Below are positions 5,869 through 12,320 of a stretch of DNA of 12,320 bases, in pieces. The stretch covers positions 1 to 12,320 of the forward strand of contig JALWRO010000292.1 in assembly GCA_027080605.1 (NCBI GenBank), written 5' to 3'. Position 1 is the first letter of the stretch; every line of letters starts with the position of its first letter. The notes under the pieces are model-generated. The model ran no database searches. It saw only the letters and a program-made list of their open reading frames with translations, and was not told the DNA's origin. The stretch is from Campylobacterales bacterium. GTDB taxonomy: Bacteria; Campylobacterota; Campylobacteria; Campylobacterales; QNZT01. The position numbers and the translations under genes were made by a program.

Positions 5869-8286
5869 ATGAGTAGTAAATATGTAAAATGGTTTAAAGA
5901 GATAGGAATAGAAGATGTTACGGAAGTGGGTGGCAAAAATGCTTCCCTGGGTGAGATGTTTCAAAATCTCACGGCGGAAGGGGTACGTGTTCCTGACGGA
6001 TTTGCAGTGACTGCTTCGGCATATAAGTATATCCTGGACTACAACGATGCATGGAAGAAGCTTCATGAACAGCTTGACGATCTCCAGCCTGACGATGTCA
6101 AAATGCTTCAGGAGAGAGGCGCGGCATGTCGTCAGATTATCTATGAGTGTGAATTGCCGGCTGACTTGAAAGCCGAAATTTTGTCCGGTTATGACGCGCT
6201 GAAAAAAGAGTACGGCGAAGGGCTTTCGCTGGCGGTACGTTCTTCGGCAACGGCGGAAGATTCCCCCGAAGCCTCATTTGCCGGACAGAACGATACCTAC
6301 CTGAATATTACCTCCGATGAAGCGTTGCTGGATGCGTATAAGCGCTGTCTGGCTTCTAACTTTACAGATCGCTCCATTCACTATAAATACGACAACGGGT
6401 TTGACTATTTCAAAGTCTATCTCTCTGTTGTCGTCATGAAGATGGTACGCTCCGACATTGGCGCGAGCGGGGTGATGTTCAGTCTCGATACGGAGACAGG
6501 GTTCAAAGATGTCGTATTTATCAACGCAGCATGGGGACTGGGTGAAAATGTCGTACAGGGAACAATTGATCCGGACAGTTTTTACGTGCACAAACCGACT
6601 TTCAACAAAGGTGCCCGTACAGTGCTGAAGCGGCGACTGGGGAAAAAACGTTTGAAAATGGTCTTTACCGATGTGCTCAATACGGACAATATTGCGGTCG
6701 AATATACCAAAAACATCGAAACAAGTGATGCAGAACGCAAGCACTTTTGTATTACCGATGATGATGTCATGGTACTGGCAGATTATGCGATCAAAGTAGA
6801 GAACCACTACTCCGAAAAAGCGGGTTATCACAAGCCGATGGATATGGAGTGGGCGAAAGACGGTGTGGATGGACACCTCTACATGGTGCAGGCACGACCG
6901 GAAACCGTCGAGTCACAGAAAAAGGGCAATGTCCTGAAAATGTACCACCTGAAAACAAAAGGCAAAGTTCTGGCAACCGGACGGGCAGTCGGTACGAAGA
7001 TCGGACAGGGGAAGGTGCATATTATCACCGATGTCAAACACCTGAGCGATTTCAAGCCGGGTGAAGTGCTGGTAGCGGATACCACAACACCGGACTGGGA
7101 ACCTGTCATGAAGACTGCGGCGGCGATCGTCACCAACCGGGGAGGGCGTACCTGCCATGCGGCGATTGTCTCCCGTGAACTGGGTATTCCCGCTGTTGTC
7201 GGTGCGGACAACGCGACGGAAGTACTTAAGGATGGTCAGGAAGTCACGGTCAGTTGTGCTGAGGGTGAGACCGGATATGTCTATGAAGGCAAACTCGATT
7301 TTGAAGTGATTGAAACAGACCTTTCGCAGTTGCCGAAGACCAAAACAGAGATCATGATGAATCTGGGAAATCCGGATATCGCCTTTTCGCTGGCATCGCT
7401 TCCGGTGGATGGTATTGGACTGGCGCGGATGGAGTTTATCATCAACGAATATATCAAAGCCCATCCGATGGCGCTGCGTCACCCGGAGAAGGTCGACGAT
7501 CAGACACGTAAAGCGCTGGAGGAACTCAGCGAGGCATATGACACAATGGAGGATTTCTTTGTCAAAACCCTCTCCGAAGGGGTTGCGACGATTGCCGCGA
7601 CGGTGTATCCAAAACCGTGTGTCGTGCGTATGAGTGATTTTAAAACCAACGAATACGCCACACTGCTGGGCGGAAAGTTTTTCGAACCGGTGGAAGACAA
7701 TCCGATGATCGGCTTCCGAGGTGCGGCACGCTATGCCAATCCTGCCTATGAAGAGGGATTTGCGCTGGAGTGCAAAGCGATGAAACGGGTGCGTGAAGAG
7801 ATGGGGTTTGACAATGTGATTTTGATGATTCCTTTCTGCCGCCGTGTGGACGAAGGTAAACGTGTACTGGAAACCATGGCAAAATATGGACTTAAACAGG
7901 GTGAAAAGGGATTGCAGATTTATGTTATGTGTGAAATCCCGAACAATGTCATCCAGATCGATGCCTTCAGCGAAATCTTTGACGGTTTCAGTATCGGTTC
8001 CAATGACTTGACACAGCTGACACTCGGTGTCGATCGTGACAGCGAGATCGTGGCATTTGACTACGATGAACGGGATCCGGGTGTCATGAAGATGATCGAA
8101 CTGGCGGTCGAAGGCGCCAGACGCAACAAACGACACAGCGGTATCTGCGGACAGGCACCTTCGGATTATCCCGAAGTGGCGGAGTTTTTGGTAAAACTGG
8201 GTATTGACTCCATCAGCCTCAATCCCGACAGTGTGCTTAAAACACTGCAAGATATCGTTCGGCTCGAAAAAGAGCTGGGGAGATAA
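5869..8286 (+). CDS. ppsA: Phosphoenolpyruvate synthase (pyruvate, water dikinase)
   Basis: An 805-residue cytoplasmic enzyme converting pyruvate + ATP + water to PEP + AMP + phosphate, the entry to gluconeogenesis. The ATP-grasp-like N-terminal domain (about 10-350) holds VGGKNASLGEM (20-30) and LAVRSSATAEDSPEASFAGQ. The swivelling phosphohistidine domain has GGRTCHAAI with the phosphorylated histidine at H430. The C-terminal TIM-barrel (about 480-800) holds GLARMEF, MCEIPNN, SIGSNDLTQLTLGVDRD and the catalytic cysteine C760 in SGICGQAPSD. Length and motif spacing match known PpsA. The ATG at 5869 has GGAG 6 nt upstream; an in-frame GTG at 5857 would absorb that site and is less likely. pta follows after 3 bp. 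In a reverse-TCA organism this enzyme carries carbon from pyruvate synthase to sugars; the same operon could serve acetate growth. Confidence 0.96.
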   Translation: MSSKYVKWFKEIGIEDVTEVGGKNASLGEMFQNLTAEGVRVPDGFAVTASAYKYILDYNDAWKKLHEQLDDLQPDDVKMLQERGAACRQIIYECELPADLKAEILSGYDALKKEYGEGLSLAVRSSATAEDSPEASFAGQNDTYLNITSDEALLDAYKRCLASNFTDRSIHYKYDNGFDYFKVYLSVVVMKMVRSDIGASGVMFSLDTETGFKDVVFINAAWGLGENVVQGTIDPDSFYVHKPTFNKGARTVLKRRLGKKRLKMVFTDVLNTDNIAVEYTKNIETSDAERKHFCITDDDVMVLADYAIKVENHYSEKAGYHKPMDMEWAKDGVDGHLYMVQARPETVESQKKGNVLKMYHLKTKGKVLATGRAVGTKIGQGKVHIITDVKHLSDFKPGEVLVADTTTPDWEPVMKTAAAIVTNRGGRTCHAAIVSRELGIPAVVGADNATEVLKDGQEVTVSCAEGETGYVYEGKLDFEVIETDLSQLPKTKTEIMMNLGNPDIAFSLASLPVDGIGLARMEFIINEYIKAHPMALRHPEKVDDQTRKALEELSEAYDTMEDFFVKTLSEGVATIAATVYPKPCVVRMSDFKTNEYATLLGGKFFEPVEDNPMIGFRGAARYANPAYEEGFALECKAMKRVREEMGFDNVILMIPFCRRVDEGKRVLETMAKYGLKQGEKGLQIYVMCEIPNNVIQIDAFSEIFDGFSIGSNDLTQLTLGVDRDSEIVAFDYDERDPGVMKMIELAVEGARRNKRHSGICGQAPSDYPEVAEFLVKLGIDSISLNPDSVLKTLQDIVRLEKELGR

Positions 8287-8289
8287 ACC

Positions 8290-10392
8290 ATGCAAAGCAA
8301 CGCTATCTTCCTCTACAGCGATGCCAGACGATCCGGAACGAGGATTGTCGCGCTGGGGTTGATGGCGATGCTCAAACGGGAAGTAGCCGATGTCGCCTAC
8401 TTCAAGCCGATTATTACAAAGCCTGTGGAAGAAGAGCGTGATATCGACTTTTTTAAACACTACTTTAAACTCAGACAGCCTGTAGAGAGTGCCTATGGAC
8501 TGCATATTGACGAAGTGCAAAAGTTGATTGCCGAAGATCGTCTTCATGAAGTCTATGAACGCATTTTGGAACGCTACCATACGCTTGAAGAAGCGTACGA
8601 TGTGATTTTGTGCGAGGGCATAGAAGATGATTTCGATTTTGAGCAGGTACTCGATTTTGACATAGATCTGGAGATCGCCGCCAGTCTGTCAATACCGCTG
8701 ATCGCCATTGTCAATGCCCGTCAAACAGAAAATCTGGACACGCTCGCACAACATCTCAAACTGCTGGAACGCACCTTTTCCAAACATCACCTGCAACTGC
8801 TCTCATTTGTAGTCAATCGTCTTGATCCCTCACTGCTTGAAGCGTCACACAAAAGAGTCCGGACGGAAGCGCCGCTTTTTGTGTTGCCGGAAGTGGAGGA
8901 ACTCAACCAGCCTACGATTGCCGAGATCATGGAGCAGACAGGTGCGACACTGATTTCCAAAGATGAAAAGATGCTGGATCGTTCCGTAGCACAGAGTATC
9001 GTCGGGGCGATGACACTGGAGCACTATCTGCACTATCTGAAAGAGGGTGATCTGATCATCGTGCCGGGGGATCGTTCAGATATTCTGGTAGGAACCTGGT
9101 GGGCGAATCTGTCACGAAAAAATCCTTCGATTGCAGGTATGCTTCTGACCGGCGGTCTGGTTCCCGCCGAGAGTATCATGCAGTTGCTTTCGGGTGTTGA
9201 TTTTCCCGCACTGCCGATGATCGGACTTCCTGAAGATACCCAGACAGCGGCTTTGAAAGTGCAGTCGGTACAGCCGGAAATCACGCTCAAAAGTGAACGG
9301 AAAATCTCTCTTGCTGAGGGGCTTTTCAGTGAACATATTGATCTGGAAATCATTAAAAAACGTCTGACACTGCCCCGTCCGGAGAGTATGACACCGGTGC
9401 GGTTTACCTATATGCTGTATGAGAAAGCGCGTCGTTCAGGCAGTGACGTACTGCTGCCGGAGAGTGATGACGAACGGGTACTTCGGGCTGCGGAGATTGT
9501 GCTTCGTCGTAAACTGTGCAAAATCACGCTGCTGGGAAACCCGGAAAAGATTGCCCAGCGTGCCGGTCTGCTGGGGCTGGATCTCTCAAAAGCGCGCATC
9601 GTCGATCCGGAGAATTTTCCGGATATGGATAGATTTGTCGAGACATTTTACCAACTGCGCAAACACAAAGGGATCATCCGCCCGATGGCAAAAGAGATGA
9701 TGAGCCGGGTCAGTTATTTTGCGACGATGATGGTTTATCTGGGATATGCAGATGCACTTGTCAGCGGGGCTACCCATACCACACGCGAAACGATCAAACC
9801 CGCTTTTGAGATTATCAAAATGGCGCCGGGGGCGAAGATTATCTCCAGTGTCTTTTTCATGCTGCTGCGTGACAGGGTGCTGGTGTACGGCGACTGTGCG
9901 GTCAATCCAGACCCCGATGCCGAAGAACTGGCGGAGATTGCGATTCAGTCTGCGCACACGGCAGAGGCTTTCGGAATCGTACCGCGGGTGGCGATGCTCT
10001 CCTATTCCAGCGGTGATTCCGGAGTGGGCGCGGATGTGGAGAAAGTGCGCCGCGCGACGGAGCTGGCGAAACAGAGAGCGCCTGAACTGCTGATCGAAGG
10101 TCCCATGCAGTACGATGCCGCTATCGACCCCAACGTTGCTGCGGAGAAGATGCCCGGAAGCAAAGTTGCCGGACAGGCGACGGTGTTTATCTTTCCCGAT
10201 CTCAATACCGGAAACAATACCTACAAAGCGGTACAGCGCAGTGCCGGTGCTATCGCGATCGGTCCGATTTTGCAGGGTATCCGCAAACCGGTCAATGATC
10301 TGAGCCGCGGTTGTTTGGTGGAAGATGTCGTTCATACGATCGCAATAGCCGCGGTTCAGGCGGCGATGGAGAAGGAGAAACAGTCGTCATGA
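8290..10392 (+). CDS. pta: Phosphate acetyltransferase, long form
   Basis: A 700-residue cytoplasmic enzyme interconverting acetyl-CoA + phosphate and acetyl phosphate + CoA. It is the long, three-domain form: an N-terminal P-loop-like BioD/CobQ-type domain (about 1-205), a middle DRTGG-type regulatory domain (about 210-330) and the C-terminal catalytic PTA domain (about 370-695). The catalytic part shows VSGATHTT, NPDPDAEELAEIAIQSA, GPMQYDAA, VFPDLNTGN and GPILQGIRKPVNDLSRGC. In the N-terminal domain the Walker A lysine is missing (DARRSGTRIV), as also happens in E. coli Pta, so this domain is probably structural or allosteric. The ATG at 8290 lies 3 bp after the ppsA stop, with a GGGGAG site inside ppsA, so translation is coupled. 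The gene overlaps ackA by 4 nt. Confidence 0.96.
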   Translation: MQSNAIFLYSDARRSGTRIVALGLMAMLKREVADVAYFKPIITKPVEEERDIDFFKHYFKLRQPVESAYGLHIDEVQKLIAEDRLHEVYERILERYHTLEEAYDVILCEGIEDDFDFEQVLDFDIDLEIAASLSIPLIAIVNARQTENLDTLAQHLKLLERTFSKHHLQLLSFVVNRLDPSLLEASHKRVRTEAPLFVLPEVEELNQPTIAEIMEQTGATLISKDEKMLDRSVAQSIVGAMTLEHYLHYLKEGDLIIVPGDRSDILVGTWWANLSRKNPSIAGMLLTGGLVPAESIMQLLSGVDFPALPMIGLPEDTQTAALKVQSVQPEITLKSERKISLAEGLFSEHIDLEIIKKRLTLPRPESMTPVRFTYMLYEKARRSGSDVLLPESDDERVLRAAEIVLRRKLCKITLLGNPEKIAQRAGLLGLDLSKARIVDPENFPDMDRFVETFYQLRKHKGIIRPMAKEMMSRVSYFATMMVYLGYADALVSGATHTTRETIKPAFEIIKMAPGAKIISSVFFMLLRDRVLVYGDCAVNPDPDAEELAEIAIQSAHTAEAFGIVPRVAMLSYSSGDSGVGADVEKVRRATELAKQRAPELLIEGPMQYDAAIDPNVAAEKMPGSKVAGQATVFIFPDLNTGNNTYKAVQRSAGAIAIGPILQGIRKPVNDLSRGCLVEDVVHTIAIAAVQAAMEKEKQSS

Positions 10393-11591
10393 AACTCTTT
10401 GTGCTCAACTCAGGCAGCTCCTCTTTGAAATATACCTTGTATGATATTCGTGATGGTATCTGTGAAATTGTCTCCGGCATGGCAGAGCGTATCGGTGAAA
10501 AAGAGGGGGCGGTGACACTCTTTCATGAAGGAAAAGAGGTGGTTCTGACACACATTGCAGACCATCACACCGCGTTGCAACTGGTGCTTGGGCAGTTGCG
10601 GGGACACGGATATCTCAAATCGTTTTCCGATCTGGCAGGCTGTGCGCACCGTGTGGTGCATGGCGGAGCGAAATTTACTGCACCGACGCTGATCGACCGG
10701 GAAGTGCTGGAGACGATCAAATCCCTGATCCCGCTTGCTCCTTTACACAATCCTGCCAATCTCGAAGGGATCAAAACGCTCATAAAGCTCTCTCCCGGCA
10801 CGCCGCAGATTGCACTGTTTGATACGGCGTTTCATCAGAGTATGCCGGAGGTTGCGTATCGATATGCATTGCCGGAGGCGATGTCCCTTGAACTCGATAT
10901 TCGTCGTTACGGTTTTCACGGACTTTCGCACCACTATTTGCGGGACGAGGCGGCTAAGTTGCTGGGGAAAGAGACAACGCAGAGCAATCTGATTACGCTC
11001 CATCTTGGAAACGGTGCCAGTGTAACAGCGATCAAAGCGGGGAAAAGTGTCGATACGTCGATGGGATTTACACCGCTGGAAGGGCTGGTGATGGGAACAC
11101 GCCCCGGAGATGTCGATGCGGGAATTTTGCTCTATCTGCTGGAAGAGAAGAGTCTGGATGCGGCGGTGCTGGATCGGTTGCTCAATCATGAAAGCGGACT
11201 CAAAGGGCTTTGTCATACCAACGACATGCGTGAAATTCTGGCACGAAAAGCACAGGGAGATGCAAAAGCGGCGCTGGCTTTCGAGATCTTCTGCTACCGG
11301 ATTCGAAAATATATCGGAGCCTATATGGCGATTTTGGGTAGTGTGGATGCGGTTGTTTTTGCCGGGGGTATCGGAGAACACAGCGCAGAAGTGAGGGAAC
11401 GGGTCTGTGCAGAGATGTCCCACCTCGGGCTGGTGCTGGACGAAGTGAAAAACCGTGCTTTCACAAAAGGTGCGCAAATGGTGCACAGTCCACAGAGCAA
11501 GGTGAAAATCGCCGTTGTGCAGACCGATGAAGCGTTGCAGATGGCAAGGGAGAGTGTCAGACTGTTAAAAGAGTTTAAAAAGATAGTTTAG
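10389..11591 (+). CDS. ackA: Acetate kinase
   Basis: A 400-residue cytoplasmic enzyme of the ASKHA fold interconverting acetate + ATP and acetyl phosphate + ADP. The full set of active-site residues is visible: N7 in VLNSGSSSLK, R88 in AHRVVHGG, D145 in FDTAFH, H177 in YGFHGLSHHY, R238 in MGTRPGDVDAG and E381 in TDEAL. The nucleotide-binding LHLGNGAS (205-211) and FAGGIGEHSAEVR (324-336) are also present. Length equals that of typical AckA. The ATG at 10389 overlaps the pta stop (ATGA), with an AAGGAG site about 10 nt upstream, so it is translationally coupled to pta. It probably works with Pta to take up or excrete acetate; direction depends on energy state and cannot be read here. No good terminator follows. 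Confidence 0.97.
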   Translation: MKLFVLNSGSSSLKYTLYDIRDGICEIVSGMAERIGEKEGAVTLFHEGKEVVLTHIADHHTALQLVLGQLRGHGYLKSFSDLAGCAHRVVHGGAKFTAPTLIDREVLETIKSLIPLAPLHNPANLEGIKTLIKLSPGTPQIALFDTAFHQSMPEVAYRYALPEAMSLELDIRRYGFHGLSHHYLRDEAAKLLGKETTQSNLITLHLGNGASVTAIKAGKSVDTSMGFTPLEGLVMGTRPGDVDAGILLYLLEEKSLDAAVLDRLLNHESGLKGLCHTNDMREILARKAQGDAKAALAFEIFCYRIRKYIGAYMAILGSVDAVVFAGGIGEHSAEVRERVCAEMSHLGLVLDEVKNRAFTKGAQMVHSPQSKVKIAVVQTDEALQMARESVRLLKEFKKIV

Positions 11592-11627
11592 TCCTGAAAG
11601 TTCGGTGCTTTGTCACCGTATAAAAGC

Positions 11628-11633
11628 TATAAT
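11628..11633 (+). promoter_or_regulatory. -10 box upstream of the CBM48 gene
   Basis: A perfect TATAAT lies 26 nt before the CBM48 start codon at 11660. No convincing -35 is present 17 bp upstream. A 5-bp stem CGGTG/CACCG (11603-11607 with 11614-11618) lies just before it, without a T-tract. This may be an independent promoter; read-through from ackA is also possible. Confidence 0.4.
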
Positions 11634-11659
11634 AACAAAAAACTTTATAAGGAAAAGTG

Positions 11660-11959
11660 ATGATAGAAATCAATCCTAAAGGTGTAAAGGCATGGGTGAC
11701 TTTCACATTTGAACCGCACGGTGATGTGGAATCAGTGGCTGTAGCAGGAGACTGGAACGACTGGAAACCGGAAGAGATGCGTCGTAAAAAAGACGGGACT
11801 TTTTACAAACGTAAACAGTTGCTTCTGGGACGGAACTATGAATTCAAGTATCTCATTGACGGAGAGGAGTGGGTACATGATCCCCATGCGCCGAAAGTAG
11901 CCAACGAGTACGGTTCACACAACTCTTTGCTGGAGCTTGAAGGAATCGAAGAGAACTAA
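11660..11959 (+). CDS. Stand-alone CBM48 glycogen-binding domain protein
   Basis: A 99-residue soluble protein made of one immunoglobulin-like early-set domain, the same fold as the glycogen-binding domain of AMPK beta and the N-terminal module of branching and isoamylase enzymes. The glucan-binding residues are visible: the AGDWNDW turn with W32 and W35, K63 in EFKYLIDG, W71 in EEWVHDP, and N88 in SHNSLLEL. No catalytic domain is attached. It should bind alpha-glucan chains in the cytoplasm, perhaps as a targeting or sensing subunit. The ATG at 11660 has AAGGA 6 nt upstream; a GTG at 11657 is too close to that site. The next gene starts 33 bp on in the same direction, so the two are likely co-transcribed. 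Confidence 0.9.
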   Translation: MIEINPKGVKAWVTFTFEPHGDVESVAVAGDWNDWKPEEMRRKKDGTFYKRKQLLLGRNYEFKYLIDGEEWVHDPHAPKVANEYGSHNSLLELEGIEEN

Positions 11960-11992
11960 AAAAAGAGAACAACAACTAAAAGAGGAGAAATT

Positions 11993-12320
11993 ATGCCACC
12001 CCACAGATCGCGGAAAATCAAAGCGGTATTGATGGCAGGCGGTTTTGGAACACGTATCCAGCCCCTGACAAACTCTGTACCCAAACCGATGCTGCCCATT
12101 TTAAATATTCCTATGATGGAACATATTGTCAACAAACTGCGGCGAAGCGGTATTGACGAGATCGTCATACTGCTCTATTTTAAACCCGAAGTGATTCAGG
12201 AGCATTTTGGCAACGGCGGGAAGTGGGGTGTTAAAATTACCTACGCTTTGCCGGATGACGACTACGGTACCGCAGGGGCGGTGGGGTATGCCAGAGAGTA
12301 TTTGGACACGACATTTATGA
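11993..12320 (+). CDS. Sugar-phosphate nucleotidyltransferase, N-terminal part (cut by window edge)
   Basis: The first 109 residues of an enzyme that joins a sugar 1-phosphate to an NTP to make an NDP-sugar. The nucleotide-binding signature is clear: VLMAGGFGTRIQPLTNSVPKPMLPI, beginning at about residue 12, with the usual G-x-G-T-R and P-K-P. The stretch MMEHIVNKLRRSGIDEIVI and the GTAGAV motif follow. The pattern resembles the long mannose-1-phosphate guanylyltransferase/phosphomannomutase fusions of many bacteria better than GlgC or RmlA, but the deciding C-terminal part lies outside the window. An AGGAG site precedes the ATG at 11993 by 6 nt. It sits after a glycogen-binding protein, which suggests polysaccharide synthesis. 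Confidence 0.88.
   Translation, partial: MPPHRSRKIKAVLMAGGFGTRIQPLTNSVPKPMLPILNIPMMEHIVNKLRRSGIDEIVILLYFKPEVIQEHFGNGGKWGVKITYALPDDDYGTAGAVGYAREYLDTTFM

Noticed and set aside
6913..8580. Long reverse-strand open frame (555 codons) antisense to ppsA and pta
   Set aside because: It lies entirely opposite two well-recognised enzymes, shows no family motif, and is rich in H, F and C as expected for antisense of a codon-biased gene.
9586..10335. Reverse-strand open frame of 249 codons within pta
   Set aside because: Antisense shadow of the conserved Pta catalytic domain; no ribosome site or recognisable motif.
10743..11486. Reverse-strand open frame of 247 codons within ackA
   Set aside because: Antisense shadow of AckA, whose active-site residues are all present on the other strand.
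11603..11618. Stem CGGTG/CACCG after ackA as a terminator
   Set aside because: Only 5 bp with a 6-nt loop and no following T-tract; the downstream sequence looks like a promoter instead.
1..12320. Search for tRNA, rRNA, CRISPR array, insertion sequence, phage or toxin-antitoxin genes
   Set aside because: No spaced direct repeats, transposase motifs, cloverleaf-like segments or known toxin motifs were seen by eye.

Overview
The window reads as ordinary chromosomal DNA of a Gram-negative bacterium. I infer a Campylobacterota (epsilonproteobacterial) chemolithotroph of the Sulfurovum/Sulfurimonas kind. This rests on the protein style, the sigma-70 promoters with TG-extended -10 boxes, and the grouping of PEP synthase with a long Pta and AckA. 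The genus is a guess.

Layout. Genes from 1 to about 3037 run leftwards: a partial ClC channel (1-582), a two-helix small membrane protein (693-941), two tandem Crp/Fnr-family regulators (953-1696 and 1693-2439, overlapping by 4 nt) and a helical 165-aa protein of unknown function (2540-3037). A divergent promoter region (about 3038-3178) separates them from the rightward genes: an EI24/CysZ-like membrane protein (3179-4102), a beta-CASP metallo-beta-lactamase nuclease (4113-5507) ending in an intrinsic terminator that contains the stop codon, then a tight operon of a small coiled-coil protein (5615-5842), PEP synthase (5869-8286), phosphate acetyltransferase (8290-10392) and acetate kinase (10389-11591). 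A stand-alone CBM48 glycogen-binding domain (11660-11959) and the start of a sugar-phosphate nucleotidyltransferase (11993 to the edge) close the window.

How the parts fit. AckA and Pta interconvert acetate and acetyl-CoA. PEP synthase turns pyruvate into PEP. With a pyruvate:ferredoxin oxidoreductase elsewhere, the operon would link acetate or acetyl-CoA to gluconeogenesis, which suits a reverse-TCA autotroph or an acetate assimilator. The CBM48 protein and nucleotidyltransferase next door fit storage or surface polysaccharide made from the resulting sugar phosphates.

The most interesting signals are regulatory. The two Crp/Fnr paralogs share an unusual recognition helix and a single aligned cysteine. 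The first is preceded by a G8 homopolymer and a perfect 15-bp palindrome. Two promoters (upstream of 3179 and of 5615) share a TCTGTTA box and an identical CATACA-N17-TAYAAT core, so the regulators may control both. I saw no tRNA, rRNA, CRISPR array, insertion sequence or phage gene, and no clear novel defence or mobile system. No stretch longer than 300 bases lacks a gene.
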